Source of the DNA: Rhodopseudomonas palustris HaA2
Lineage (GTDB): Bacteria; Pseudomonadota; Alphaproteobacteria; Rhizobiales; Xanthobacteraceae
DNA length: 64,000 bases
Assembly: GCF_000013365.1 (NCBI RefSeq)
Contig: NC_007778.1
Coordinates: 2,418,001-2,482,000 of the forward strand
Reading direction: 5' to 3'
This document shows, piece after piece, positions 8,445-17,415 of this stretch. The notes under the pieces are model-generated. The model was not told the origin of the DNA, did not search any database, and saw only the letters and a list, made by a program, of their open reading frames with translations. A program made the translations under genes and the position numbers. Positions within the stretch are counted from its first letter, which is position 1; each line of letters opens with the position of its first letter.

Positions 8445-9197
8445 ATGCCGAGCTTTGATCACGGCGGAGTCACTATCGCGTATCTCGACGACGGCGAGGG
8501 CGATCCGATCGTGCTCGTGCACGGCTTCGCGTCGAACAAGAACGTCAACTGGGTGTATCCGTCGTGGCTGTCGGAGCTGAAGCGCGCCGGGCGTCGCGTC
8601 GTCGCGCTCGACAATCGCGGCCACGGCGAATCGTCCAAGCTGTACGATCCCGCCGATTACGGGCTGACCACGATGGCCGGCGACGTGATCGCGCTGATGG
8701 ATCATCTGGCGATCGATCGCGCCGATATCATGGGCTACTCGCTCGGCGGCCGCATCACCGCGACGCTGGCGCGGCGGCATCCCGAGCGCGTCCGCGCGGC
8801 GATCCTCGGCGGTATCGGCAGCGGCCTGGTGGTCGGCGGCGGGCCGGGCGAGACCGTGGCGCTGGCGCTCGAGGCGCCGTCGCTCGACGACGTCAGCGAT
8901 CCGGTCGGCCGCACCTTCCGCGCCTTCGCCGATCAGACCCGCTCCGATCGCAAGGCGCTGGCCGCCTGCCTGCGCGGCTCGCGGACGCTGATGAGCGAAG
9001 ACGAGGTCGCGCAGATCGCGGTGCCGGTGCTGATCGCGGTCGGCACCGTCGACGACGTCGCCGGCTCGGCGCATCAGCTCAGCGGCATGATCCCCGGCTC
9101 CGAAGTGCTCGACATCCCGCGCCGCGACCACATGCGCGCGGTCGGCGATCGCGTTTTCAAGGAAGGCGTCGTCGATTTTCTCGGGCGCCGGCCGTGA
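8445..9197 (+). CDS. Alpha/beta hydrolase
   Basis: A 250-aa alpha/beta-hydrolase. It shows the oxyanion segment VLVHGFASN, the nucleophile elbow GYSLGG with catalytic Ser, a likely acid residue in VGTVDD, and the catalytic His in RRDHM close to the C-terminus. Length fits the family's small single-domain esterases and C-C hydrolases. No signal peptide, so cytoplasmic. ATG at 8445. The substrate cannot be told from sequence or neighbours. Confidence 0.92.
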   Translation: MPSFDHGGVTIAYLDDGEGDPIVLVHGFASNKNVNWVYPSWLSELKRAGRRVVALDNRGHGESSKLYDPADYGLTTMAGDVIALMDHLAIDRADIMGYSLGGRITATLARRHPERVRAAILGGIGSGLVVGGGPGETVALALEAPSLDDVSDPVGRTFRAFADQTRSDRKALAACLRGSRTLMSEDEVAQIAVPVLIAVGTVDDVAGSAHQLSGMIPGSEVLDIPRRDHMRAVGDRVFKEGVVDFLGRRP

Positions 9198-9419
9198 CCG
9201 GCCGGGCGGTGGCTTCGCCGGCAGCTTGAACCCGGCGATGCGCTCCCCATGTCGAGTGTCGCAACACCGACAAGGGCAGCCGCCGGCCGGATGAATGTTC
9301 GTTGGTAACAATGGGTTAATGGCCGAGCCCGGGATCGCTTGCAGCCGCGCAAGGCGGCGGGACAGCATCGTCGCCGGCGTGCTATAGTGATCGCGGCAGA
9401 CCAGATCGAGAGAACCGCC

Positions 9420-10247
9420 ATGGTGATGCATCAGATCAATCCGCAATCCGCGAAACTGACGACGCTCGATCCGATCTGGGAGCGGGTACGCACCGAGGCG
9501 GAGGACGTGGTCCGCCGCGAACCGGAGCTGGCGTCGTTCATCTACGCCAGCGTGCTGCATCACGACCGGCTCGAAGACGCGGTGGTGCATCGTGTCGCCG
9601 AGCGGCTCGATCATGCGGCGCTGTCCGGCGATCTGATCCGCCAGACCTTCGAGGAAGCGCTGCGCGATACGCCGGACATCGGCAACGCGTTCCGCGCCGA
9701 CATGGTGGCGATCTTCGATCGCGATCCGGCGACCGCGCGCTTCATCGATCCGCTGCTGTACTACAAGGGCTACCACGCCATCCAGACGCATCGGCTGGCG
9801 CACTGGCTGCTGCGCCACGGCCGCAAGGATTTCGCCTACTACCTGCAGAGCCGCGCCTCGGCGGTGTTCCAGACCGACATCAATCCCGCCGCCACGATCG
9901 GCCGCGGGATTTTTCTCGACCATGCGACCGGGCTCGTCGTCGGCGAGACCGCGGTGATCGAGGACGACGTCTCGATTCTGCACGGCGTGACGCTCGGCGG
10001 CACCGGCAAGGAGCACGAGGATCGCCACCCGAAGATCCGCCACGGCGTGATGATCGGTGCCGGCGCCAAGATCCTCGGCAATATCGAGGTCGGGCATTGC
10101 GCGCGAATCGCCGCGGGCTCGGTGGTGCTGAAGTCGGTGCCGCACAACATGACGGTCGCCGGCGTGCCGGCCAAGGTGGTCGGCGAGGCCGGCTGCGCCG
10201 AGCCGTCGCGCACCATGGATCAGATGCTCAACGCCATCGGGATCTGA
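9420..10247 (+). CDS. cysE: Serine O-acetyltransferase
   Basis: A 275-aa CysE, which acetylates L-serine with acetyl-CoA to O-acetylserine, the committed step of cysteine synthesis. The N-terminal helical domain ends near YYLQSRAS. The C-terminal left-handed beta-helix has hexapeptide repeats and the active-site region FLDHATGLVVGE plus GVTLGGTGKEHEDRHPKI, both diagnostic of CysE. The tail ends in a hydrophobic Ile, as needed for docking into cysteine synthase. The ATG at 9420 is chosen over upstream frame because homology starts there. A TATAGT box about 35 bp upstream may be a -10. Confidence 0.97.
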   Translation: MVMHQINPQSAKLTTLDPIWERVRTEAEDVVRREPELASFIYASVLHHDRLEDAVVHRVAERLDHAALSGDLIRQTFEEALRDTPDIGNAFRADMVAIFDRDPATARFIDPLLYYKGYHAIQTHRLAHWLLRHGRKDFAYYLQSRASAVFQTDINPAATIGRGIFLDHATGLVVGETAVIEDDVSILHGVTLGGTGKEHEDRHPKIRHGVMIGAGAKILGNIEVGHCARIAAGSVVLKSVPHNMTVAGVPAKVVGEAGCAEPSRTMDQMLNAIGI

Positions 10248-10429
10248 TCCGCGGGCGTTCTCCCGGCGACTTTCGTCTCGCTGCGATTGCGGTTCGAATC
10301 GCGACGTCGGGGCTTGCGGGGAGCGGCCCGAGAACGTACTGACGGCGGCCTTGCTTGCCGCGATCGGCGGCGGACTGCGTGTCCGCCGCGCCCTCGCGCC
10401 TTGTTGTCTAGACTGGATTGGAGATCACC

Positions 10430-10648
10430 GTGGACGTTCAGGAAGTCAGAAAACTCGATGCCTATCTCAAGCGGGTGTTCGGCAATCCGAAAATCCGCGT
10501 GGTGCCGCGGCCGAAGAAGGACGATTCCGCCGAAGTATATATCGGCGAGGAATTCGTCGGCGTGCTGTTCGTCGACGACGAGGACGATGATCGCTCGTTC
10601 CAGTTCCAGATGGCGATCCTCGAAGAGGATCTCGCCGACCTCGGCTGA
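10430..10648 (+). CDS. DUF3126 family protein
   Basis: A 72-aa acidic protein of the alphaproteobacterial DUF3126 family, recognised by the pattern EVRKLDAYLKRVFGNPKIRVVPRP followed by the acidic segment VDDEDDDRSF and a Met/Glu-rich C-terminus. Start is GTG at 10430, preceded at 6 bp by GGAG; an in-frame TTG at 10418 is less likely. Function unknown. Confidence 0.88.
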   Translation: MDVQEVRKLDAYLKRVFGNPKIRVVPRPKKDDSAEVYIGEEFVGVLFVDDEDDDRSFQFQMAILEEDLADLG

Positions 10649-10698
10649 GATTACGGCGCGCGCTCGCGCAGTCGATTTGTCAGGAGGCCGCTCAACTC

Positions 10699-10778
10699 CG
10701 TCATTGCGAGGAGCGAAGCGACGAAGCAATCCAGGTCGGTGCTCGGCACTGGATTGCTTCGCTACGCTCGCCATGACG
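10699..10778. repeat. Palindromic intergenic repeat (CATTGCGAGGAGC type)
   Basis: An imperfect inverted repeat between convergent genes. The left arm CGTCATTGCGAGGAGCGAAG pairs with the right arm ending in CGCTCGCCATGACG, with inner arms GAAGCAATCCAG and CTGGATTGCTTC. This is a REP-like element of a type frequent in Bradyrhizobiaceae genomes. It may act as a bidirectional terminator for the flanking convergent genes. Confidence 0.75.
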
Positions 10779-10791
10779 AGCGCGGACGGTG

Positions 10792-11502
10792 CTAATTGCG
10801 CACGGCGTGGAGCTGCGCGGTGAGGCGCTCGATCGCGATGGCGACGTCGCGCCATTGCGTCAGCCATTGCCGGGGAAACCGGAAGGTGAGGTCGGCGCCG
10901 TCGATCCGCCGCTCGCTGATACACATTCCCGGGGTCTGCCGGTCGCGGGTGCAGCGCGCCGCGAGCGGCGGCTGTTCGGCGGTGACCAGATCCTCACTGC
11001 CATAGGGCGAGCCCTCGGCGAATGGACGAAGCATCAGCCCGTCGTCGGCCGGCTGCGGCGACGGCGTCAGATAGCGCGGATAGATCGTGCGCAGCCGCAT
11101 CTGCGGGTCGAGCGTGTCGCGATGCGCGGCGATCGACACGAAGATGCGGTCGATCGGATGAAACTCCTCGACGTCCTGCGGCGACGCCCGCTTCGGCCGC
11201 TCCGGCGGCGCCAGCGAGGGATACAGGAAGGCGAGATCGACGCGTTCCTGCGGTCCGGAATGGCGCTGGAACTTCACCCGGAACGCCTTGGTGGGGACGT
11301 TGAACAGCGTCTCGCCGATGCTCACCGGGGTGCGGTCGGGGTCGCCGACCGGCTGCGCGCGCCAGGTCGGCCACAACAGATACGCCACCGCGGTGATCGC
11401 GAGGAGCGAGATCGTGCTGCCGATCGCGACCGGGATGCGATGGCTGCGCCGAGCCGCGGGATAGGCGCGGCGGCGGTAGGAAGCTGACGAAACCGAACTC
11501 AT
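10792..11502 (-). CDS. Hypothetical protein with one N-terminal membrane anchor
   Basis: About 236 aa. The N-terminus is basic with many Arg/Ser, followed by a transmembrane helix (STISLLAITAVAYLLWP). The rest is a soluble, probably periplasmic domain with Pro-rich turns and two Cys (RCTRD, MCIS) that could form a disulfide. ATG chosen at 11500-11502; a longer frame starts 9 bp upstream. No domain is recognised. Confidence 0.7.
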   Translation of the reverse strand: MSSVSSASYRRRAYPAARRSHRIPVAIGSTISLLAITAVAYLLWPTWRAQPVGDPDRTPVSIGETLFNVPTKAFRVKFQRHSGPQERVDLAFLYPSLAPPERPKRASPQDVEEFHPIDRIFVSIAAHRDTLDPQMRLRTIYPRYLTPSPQPADDGLMLRPFAEGSPYGSEDLVTAEQPPLAARCTRDRQTPGMCISERRIDGADLTFRFPRQWLTQWRDVAIAIERLTAQLHAVRN

Positions 11503-11667
11503 TTCAATCAAAACCCGAACGAAATCACATTGAGAGCCATGTGGCAGCGCAGCGACGAATGCTGTCGCGGCGCGAGCGCTATCCCTCGCACGGTCGCGTT
11601 AACCCAAACTTAACGATGCGCTGGCGGCCGGGGCCGCATTTTGCGACACTTTTCCGGTGGGGTTTGC

Positions 11668-12018
11668 GTGAGTGAGACAGTGCCGATGTCGCCGGATGCG
11701 TTCAACAATCTGTTCTCGCTCTTGATCGGCTTCGCCGTCGCCGGCGCACTGAGCAGCGGCTATCAGGCGATGCTGCGGCGGCCGGCCGGTTTCGGGCTGC
11801 TGCAGCAGGGCGTGGTGGCGCAGAGTTTCGCCGCGATCCCGTTCCTGGTGTTCGCCGCGCCGTTCATCATCATGCGCAACATTCTGCTCGGCCCGCGCAC
11901 CGAGGGACGCCGCCGCGCCGAATTCGTGATGCTGGCGACCGTGCTCGCCGGCACCTGGAGCATGATGTCCGGCACGGTGCTGCTGATGGCGCTGCACGCC
12001 GTCGGCGTGATCGCCTGA
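11668..12018 (+). CDS. Small hypothetical membrane protein
   Basis: A 116-aa protein with three probable membrane helices: NLFSLLIGFAVAGALSSGY, AAIPFLVFAAPFIIM and LAGTWSMMSGTVLLMALH. It also carries a short conserved-looking RNILLGPRTEGRR loop. GTG at 11668 is chosen because it follows a GGTGGGG stretch; an upstream in-frame TTG at 11641 also exists. Function unknown. Confidence 0.7.
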   Translation: MSETVPMSPDAFNNLFSLLIGFAVAGALSSGYQAMLRRPAGFGLLQQGVVAQSFAAIPFLVFAAPFIIMRNILLGPRTEGRRRAEFVMLATVLAGTWSMMSGTVLLMALHAVGVIA

Positions 12019-12076
12019 AAGCCATTGCCCTTGCGCGCTCGCGTTGCCATGAAAGCTGCGGCAACAGGAGACCGAC

Positions 12077-12607
12077 ATGGCGATCTACGAGCTGGACGGG
12101 CAGCGCCCTGATCTTCCGCAGGACGGAAACTACTTCATCGCCGACACCGCCACGGTGATCGGCAAGGTGCGCCTGAAGCCGTCGGCCACCGTCTGGTTCG
12201 GCGCGGTGTTGCGCGGCGACAACGAGTGGATCGAGATCGGCGAGGGCTCCAACGTGCAGGACGGCTCGACCTGCCACACCGATCCCGGGTTTCCGCTGAC
12301 CGTCGGCCGCAATTGCACGATCGGCCACAATGTCATCCTGCACGGCTGCACCATCGAGGACGGCGCCCTGATCGGGATGGGCGCGATCGTGATGAACGGC
12401 GCCCGCATCGGCCGCGGCTCGATCGTCGGTGCCGGCGCGATCGTCACCGAGGGCAAGTCGTTTCCGGAGAATTCGCTGATTCTCGGCGCGCCGGCCAAGC
12501 TGGCGCGGACGCTCGATCCGGCGCAGGCGGCCGCGATGGAGCGGCCGGCGATGTTCTACGCGGCCAATGGCCCGCGTTACGCCAAGGGCCTCAAGAAGAT
12601 CGGCTGA
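12077..12607 (+). CDS. Gamma-carbonic anhydrase-like hexapeptide-repeat protein
   Basis: A 176-aa left-handed beta-helix protein of the YrdA/PaaY/CaiE gamma-carbonic anhydrase-like group. Hexapeptide repeats run from TATVIGKVRL to the GAPAKLART segment. Metal-ligand His residues appear in TCHTD and GHNVILHGC. Catalysis of CO2 hydration is possible but many members are inactive or accessory; this cannot be decided here. ATG at 12077 with an AGGAGA ribosome-binding site. It shares no obvious operon with its neighbours. Confidence 0.9.
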   Translation: MAIYELDGQRPDLPQDGNYFIADTATVIGKVRLKPSATVWFGAVLRGDNEWIEIGEGSNVQDGSTCHTDPGFPLTVGRNCTIGHNVILHGCTIEDGALIGMGAIVMNGARIGRGSIVGAGAIVTEGKSFPENSLILGAPAKLARTLDPAQAAAMERPAMFYAANGPRYAKGLKKIG

Positions 12608-12649
12608 CGCTGCGCTGCATCCGGCCGTGCGAGGTCGGATGCGGCGACG

Positions 12650-12811
12650 TCAGGTCCCCTCGGATTCGCGGGCCTGCATCGCCGTGGCGACGCGTTCGTG
12701 GCCGGCGGCCCACAGCGCATACTCCTCGCTGCCGTCGTGATACGGATTGGCTTCGGCGGGGATGTTCTGCTGCGCGGCGCGCTCGCCCTGGTCGAACGGA
12801 TCGTCTGCCAT
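12650..12811 (-). CDS. Small protein resembling ribosome modulation factor (Rmf/CrpP-like)
   Basis: A 53-aa protein: acidic N-terminus, then NIPAEANPYHDGSEEY and ALWAAGHERV. The Asn-Pro-Tyr / Gly-Ser-Glu-Glu / Ala-Leu-Trp-x2-Gly-x-Glu layout resembles Rmf/CrpP proteins that bind ribosomes in stationary phase. A strong AAGGAG ribosome-binding site precedes the ATG at 12809-12811. It lies 12 bp downstream of the next gene on the same strand. The resemblance is by eye, so treat the function as tentative. Confidence 0.65.
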   Translation of the reverse strand: MADDPFDQGERAAQQNIPAEANPYHDGSEEYALWAAGHERVATAMQARESEGT

Positions 12812-12823
12812 CTGGCTGCTCCT

Positions 12824-13018
12824 TCACTGCTTGCGTTGCGCATTCGACGCTGCCGCGCTCTTGCGCAGCGCGTCGTTCAGATCGATCGGCACGCCGTGCT
12901 TCTTCAACAGATCGGCGAACGCCTCGTCGGCGAGCTCCTGCAGCGTGCCCATCCGATCGCGGCCGAGCTGCTTGAGCTTGTCGAAGGTGTCGTCGTCGAA
13001 TTGGATCAGCTTGCGCAT
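12824..13018 (-). CDS. Small ribbon-helix-helix-like hypothetical protein
   Basis: A 64-aa protein beginning MRKLIQFDDDTFDKLKQLGR, a short beta-strand followed by helices as in ribbon-helix-helix DNA-binding proteins. The tail is basic. The ATG at 13016-13018 is the natural start; a longer in-frame extension lacks protein character. It probably forms a two-gene unit with the Rmf-like gene downstream. DNA binding is inferred only from the fold pattern. Confidence 0.7.
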   Translation of the reverse strand: MRKLIQFDDDTFDKLKQLGRDRMGTLQELADEAFADLLKKHGVPIDLNDALRKSAAASNAQRKQ

Positions 13019-13188
13019 GGCGCGATGTCTCCGCGCAGACAACCCGTCGCCGGCCCGGATCGTTCCCCCGATGCCGCGCACGCCTCAGTCGCGCAGATTT
13101 GAATCCGGCCGATCGCCGATCGCCCAACATCCTGCGACAGCCGGGCGCATGCTGCGGCCGGGGCGACTTTGTCCGGATGGAGTGAACG

Positions 13189-13584
13189 ATGTTTGGCAAG
13201 GCGATCGTTGCGTTTTCTGTTGCGGCGTTGGTGGCGCTGGCGGCGCCGACCGCGGCTTCGGCGCGCGGCGGCTTCCATGGCGGCGGTGGTTTCCACGGAG
13301 GTTGGCACGGCGGCGGTGGCTGGCATGGCGGCGGCTGGCGCGGCGGCGGCTGGCGCGGGCCGGGCTTTGGCATTGGCATTGGGGCCGTCGGCGTCGGTCT
13401 CGGACTCGGGCTGGCAGCGCCCTACGCCTGGGGCGGCTATGGCTACGGCTACCCGGCCTATTACAACGGCTACGGCTACAGCGATCCCTACGCCGTCGGC
13501 TATGACGACGACTGCTATCTGAGGACGCGGCGGGTGTGGACGCCCTATGGCTGGCGGCTGCGGCGCGTGCAGGTCTGCTACTGA
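13189..13584 (+). CDS. Secreted glycine/histidine-rich protein
   Basis: A 131-aa protein with a clear signal peptide (cut after ASA) followed by GGF/GGW/HGG repeats. A hydrophobic Gly-rich stretch (FGIGIGAVGVGLGLGLAA), a Tyr/Gly-rich region (GGYGYGYPAYYNGYGY) and a C-terminal DDCYLRTRRVWTPYGW block with paired Cys follow. Such proteins are frequent in rhizobia and Rhodopseudomonas and are probably envelope or surface proteins. The His-rich repeats could bind metal. GGAGTGA ribosome-binding site before ATG 13189. Confidence 0.85.
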   Translation: MFGKAIVAFSVAALVALAAPTAASARGGFHGGGGFHGGWHGGGGWHGGGWRGGGWRGPGFGIGIGAVGVGLGLGLAAPYAWGGYGYGYPAYYNGYGYSDPYAVGYDDDCYLRTRRVWTPYGWRLRRVQVCY

Positions 13585-13650
13585 TCGATCGCCCGCGACG
13601 GTGCGTGGTCCGTGATCGCGCGTCGCTCGATCGAGCCCTTGAAACAGGAG

Positions 13651-13678
13651 AACCTCCGGCGGGGCATCGCCGGAGGTT
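13651..13678 (-). terminator. Hairpin between convergent genes, probable porin terminator
   Basis: A perfect 11-bp inverted repeat (AACCTCCGGCG / CGCCGGAGGTT) with a 6-base loop, 34 bp past the porin stop. The downstream T-run is weak on either strand, so it may be a bidirectional or processing hairpin. Confidence 0.65.
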
Positions 13679-13711
13679 CCTGGAGGTCTACATCAACCGT
13701 TGAGTTGTGGC

Positions 13712-15199
13712 TTAGAACGTGCGCTGAACGCGAACGGCGCCCACCACAGTGTCCTGGTCCTTGAACTCATAACGCGCCGACGGCTTGGTGGCGGCCGGCG
13801 AGACGTTGCCGGCGGTCACGCCGGAGTAGTTCTGGTCGAGGTGCATCCACATCACTTCGCCCGAGAAGCTCAGGTTCTTGACCGGAGTCCACACGGTGCG
13901 GAGGCCGATCTGAGCGATGTTGAAGTTCGGGTTGCCGGTGTAGGTGGTGCCGAAGCCCGGAGCCGCTGCGTTGAGGCCCGCATTGTAGAGCGCTGCGCCG
14001 GCGCCGCCGAAATCGACCGACGAGTAGGCACCGAACAGCGAGCTCGCCCAGTTGGCGTTCCAGTTGTGGTTGAACGCGCCGCGGATGCCCCAGGCCTTGA
14101 CGGTCTGGATCTGACCGCCGGTGCCGAAGACGCCGTCCGGAGAGGACGCGAAGGCGACGCTCTGATACGCGCCGACGGCGCTGCTGCTGCCGTACATGGC
14201 GAACGCGTTCGGGCTGGTACCGCCGATCACGTAGCGGGTCGCGCCGTCAGCGTAGGTGGCATCGAGGTTGATCGAGTCACCCTTGCCGGTGGGCAGGTTC
14301 TTGAGCGACAGAGCGGCGAGGACCGCGAAGCCCCACTTGTCGTCCGGATGACCGGAGGTCTCGAGGGTCGGGACGTAGTAGCTGGCGCGGATCTGATGCG
14401 CGGCGGCCGAAACCTGGAACAGACCCCAGGCCTGATCGACGCGGATTTTGCCGACGATGTCGGGGATCTGCGTGCCGGCGTAGTTGTTCAGGCCCGAACC
14501 GTTGCCTGCGAAGTAGGTCGAGGCCGAGCCCGCGAAGATCAGCGGAGTGGCGCCGTTGACGTTGTAGAGCTGCGAAGTGCGGTAGGCGCTCTGGTCTTCG
14601 AGCGAGACCGAGCCCGACACGCCGTTGCCGAATTCGGCGGTGTAGCTGACCTGGTTGATGCCGGTCGAGGTGTCGTCGCCGCCGAGCAGGTTCGACGTGA
14701 TGTTGCCCGGACCGCCGTGCCACGGCGTCGAGAACTGCGAGACCGCCTTACCGAAGGTGAAGCCGGCGAACTGGATGAAGGCGAAGTAGACGCCGAGGCT
14801 GCCGCCGGCGACGCTGTCGCTGCCGGTGGTCCAGGTGAAGGTCGAATCGAAGAAGGTGCGCACGACGCCGTATTCGGTCGCGGTGCGGGTGTCGATGTTC
14901 ACATCGGCGCGCGAACGCATGATGGTGTTGTTCGACAGCCGGTTGCCCTGACCGGCGTTACCGGACCAGGAGGGCGTTTCGGTCATGCCGCCGGCATTGA
15001 ACGCGTACTCGGCGCGGATGTAGCCGCCGAGCTTGATGCAGGTGTCGGTGCCCGGGATGTAGTAGAAGCCCGCGCCGTAGAGCGAGCAGACCTTCACGTA
15101 TTCGACCGCCTTCGCCTTGAGCGGAAGATCGGCGGCTTGCGCCGAAGTCGCCATCAGGACGGCCGTGCTGCCCAGCATCAGGCCTTTAACGAAATTCAT
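13712..15199 (-). CDS. Porin, alphaproteobacterial family
   Basis: A 495-aa outer-membrane general porin. The signal peptide (MNFVKGLMLGSTAVLMATS) is cleaved after AQA, giving a mature start ADLPLKAKA typical of Bradyrhizobiaceae porins. The Cys pair in VKVCSLYGAGFYYIPGTDTC is a family hallmark at the start of the barrel. The rest alternates beta-strand sequence and ends in Phe (VQRTF), the C-terminal aromatic needed for BAM insertion. The ATG at 15197-15199 has a GGAGG ribosome-binding site. Its length fits the family. Expected role: passive uptake of small solutes. Confidence 0.95.
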   Translation of the reverse strand: MNFVKGLMLGSTAVLMATSAQAADLPLKAKAVEYVKVCSLYGAGFYYIPGTDTCIKLGGYIRAEYAFNAGGMTETPSWSGNAGQGNRLSNNTIMRSRADVNIDTRTATEYGVVRTFFDSTFTWTTGSDSVAGGSLGVYFAFIQFAGFTFGKAVSQFSTPWHGGPGNITSNLLGGDDTSTGINQVSYTAEFGNGVSGSVSLEDQSAYRTSQLYNVNGATPLIFAGSASTYFAGNGSGLNNYAGTQIPDIVGKIRVDQAWGLFQVSAAAHQIRASYYVPTLETSGHPDDKWGFAVLAALSLKNLPTGKGDSINLDATYADGATRYVIGGTSPNAFAMYGSSSAVGAYQSVAFASSPDGVFGTGGQIQTVKAWGIRGAFNHNWNANWASSLFGAYSSVDFGGAGAALYNAGLNAAAPGFGTTYTGNPNFNIAQIGLRTVWTPVKNLSFSGEVMWMHLDQNYSGVTAGNVSPAATKPSARYEFKDQDTVVGAVRVQRTF

Positions 15200-15723
15200 G
15201 TGAAACCTCCAAGTTTGCCGGTTGGGCAATGCCGAGGGGTTTCCAGTATCGGCCCCACGGCGCTGCCCGCGAACCACCCTGAGAGCGCCCGCTGATCCTG
15301 CGATGCCGCTCGTCGGGTAGGGACGACTTCGAGGTGCCCCCCTCCGTCGATGACTGACTCGATACATAACAAAGTTAGCTATTGGAAGGACCAAACCACG
15401 ATGTTGACCCAGCTGCGGCAAACATGTGGCCTTGTCGCAACACTACGTCATGATTCTGTCACGATGTATGATCAGGCATGGCGGACAAGATACAACTCGG
15501 TCAAAACCGAGGGACGACGGTGAATTGGCTGAACTCTGAAACAGTTATGGCCATCGCGAGGCGATAGCGCCGGGCGGCCCCTGCAAATGTCTGCAGCAGC
15601 CGGTCGACTTTAGTCGTGGTGATCCGCCGCGAATGCCTTATGAAATAACATTCTTCCCTTCGCTAAAGGCGTGGGGGCGAAACAGACGCACGGGGAAACG
15701 GCGCGCGATCGGAGGTCCATCGA
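15200..15723. other. Divergent intergenic region between porin and marR genes
   Basis: About 520 bp without a convincing gene. Relatively AT-rich patches occur at 15361-15395 and 15455-15545, so it probably holds the promoters of both divergent genes and, given its length, a long porin leader. A MarR-family operator has not been pinned down. Confidence 0.5.
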
Positions 15724-16257
15724 ATGCCGAATCGGCAAAATGCTCGAAAGCTCGCAGCGGCTGACGCGGCGCCCGCCCGGGCGACAGCGGAGAACGATCA
15801 TCGCCTGTCCTATCAGGTGATCTGGGACTTCGTGTCGATCAGCAACAATCTCGAGGACATGCGCCGCGCCTGGGCGAAGCTGTTCGGCATCAGCGGCTCG
15901 CAATGGCTGATCCTGATGGCGATCAGCGACCTCGATCAGGGCAACGGCGTTTCGGTCGGCGACGTCTCCGACAAGATCCACGCGGTCTCGACCTTCGTGA
16001 CGACGCAGACCAAGATCCTCGAGCGGCTCGGCCTGATCAACCGCGTCAGCTCGACCACCGACGCCCGCGTCGTGCTGATGTCGCTGTCGGAGACGGCGCA
16101 GACCAAAATGACCGAACTGAAGCCGCGCTGGGAGGCGCTGCACGAATACATCTTCCGCGACTTCGACGCCGAGGCGCTGCACGACGTCAAGGCCAAGCTC
16201 GACATGCTGAAGCGTCGCACCAAGGTCGCGATGCAGCGCGTCGCGGACGACAATTAG
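15724..16257 (+). CDS. MarR family transcriptional regulator
   Basis: A 177-aa MarR-type regulator with an unusually long, Ala-rich N-terminal arm (about 30 residues). The dimerisation helices follow (SYQVIWDFVSISNNLEDMRRAW). The winged helix-turn-helix spans VSVGDVSDKIHAVSTFVTTQ, ending in the wing with DARVVLMSLSE. The C-terminal helices are basic. MarR proteins usually repress adjacent genes and are released by small phenolic ligands. The divergent porin gene is a plausible target, by position only. Confidence 0.9.
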   Translation: MPNRQNARKLAAADAAPARATAENDHRLSYQVIWDFVSISNNLEDMRRAWAKLFGISGSQWLILMAISDLDQGNGVSVGDVSDKIHAVSTFVTTQTKILERLGLINRVSSTTDARVVLMSLSETAQTKMTELKPRWEALHEYIFRDFDAEALHDVKAKLDMLKRRTKVAMQRVADDN

Positions 16258-16665
16258 CTCTTCCGCTCGTTGCACCGCCGTGTCGCGTTCGCGTCACCGC
16301 GCGTGATGAGCGACCGGTCGTGACTTCCCCGAACATCTTGTGTGTGACGACGCTTGCGACCGCCGTCGAACGGGCGCGGGCGCTGCGATCCTGCACGAGT
16401 GTGCTTGCAGCGCACGCAGAGCGTCCATATTGCTCGCATCCGCAGGCGTTGCCGACGACGATCGGCTCGTCGAGGTGATGATCGTCACGTCATCCGCCCC
16501 CTATGAAAACCAGGATCGGCGCTGTTGGCCTCACCAGAACCGAACCTGCGGTCGCTTTGCGATTGACTGTTGCGTTCCGGGTACGGCCGGTTGGGCCGAA
16601 ATGAGCTAGTGTTTTCTCGAGATGGAATCACTCGACCCTTGGTTCTGATGGAGGAGGAATTGGCA
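16258..16665. other. Intergenic stretch without a recognised gene
   Basis: About 410 bp between the MarR gene and the Omp25-like gene. Nothing coding is convincing. A small palindromic GATGATCGTCACGTCATC sequence lies at 16476-16493. The promoter of the Omp gene should lie here. Confidence 0.4.
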
Positions 16666-17415
16666 TTGAAGACGTTTCTGTTCGGTACGGCGGCGGCACT
16701 CGTGATGATGAGTTCAGCCTCGGCGGCTGATCTGGCGGCCCGGCCCTACACCAAGGCGGCACCGATCGTGGCCCCGGTGTTGACCTGGAACGGCTTCTAT
16801 ATCGGCGGTCAGGGCGGCTATGGCTGGGGCTCGAGCGACGAGACCGTCTTCGCCGCCGCCAACACCCCGGCGTTCTTCGGCTCCCAGAAGTACGACACCA
16901 GCGGCGGCTTCGCCGGCGGCGTGGTCGGCTACAACTGGCAGAGCGGCGCCGTCGTGTTCGGTCTCGAAGGCGATTACCACTGGGCGGACATCAACGGCAC
17001 GTCGTCCGTGATCAATGTCGGCCCGCCGAATCTCGGCGACACCTATTCCACCAAGCTGCGCGGCTTCGGCGACATCAAGGGCCGTCTCGGCTATGCGGCC
17101 GGTCCGGCGCTGTGGTTCGTCAGCGGCGGTGCCGCGGTCGGCGACCTCCAGCACCGCTATGACGGTGGCGCTGCCAACACATTCGTGCAGAACAAGACCA
17201 AATGGGGCTACACGGTCGGTGCCGGCGTCGAATACATGTTCGCGCCGAGCTGGTCGGCCAAGCTCGAATACAACTACATCGATCTCGGCCGCAGCACGAT
17301 CCAGTACACCGCCGCGCCGACCAACCGCTCGGAGTGGAAGGACACCTTCCACACCGTCAAGGTCGGCATCAACTATCACTTCAACTGGGGTGGCCCGGTC
17401 GTCGCCAAGTACTGA
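16666..17415 (+). CDS. Omp25/RopB-like outer-membrane beta-barrel protein
   Basis: A 249-aa small outer-membrane barrel of the Omp25/Omp31 group. It has a signal peptide with cleavage after ASA and a mature N-terminus ADLAARPYTKA that is characteristic in Rhizobiales. Alternating strand segments (NGFYIGGQGGYGWG, WSAKLEYNYIDLG) follow, and it ends in VKVGINYHFNW plus a short tail. TTG at 16666 is chosen because GAGGAGG lies 8 bp upstream and the signal peptide then starts with Lys; an ATG at 16648 would add six acidic residues unsuited to a signal peptide. The last codons and stop are part of a four-copy tandem repeat. Confidence 0.9.
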   Translation: MKTFLFGTAAALVMMSSASAADLAARPYTKAAPIVAPVLTWNGFYIGGQGGYGWGSSDETVFAAANTPAFFGSQKYDTSGGFAGGVVGYNWQSGAVVFGLEGDYHWADINGTSSVINVGPPNLGDTYSTKLRGFGDIKGRLGYAAGPALWFVSGGAAVGDLQHRYDGGAANTFVQNKTKWGYTVGAGVEYMFAPSWSAKLEYNYIDLGRSTIQYTAAPTNRSEWKDTFHTVKVGINYHFNWGGPVVAKY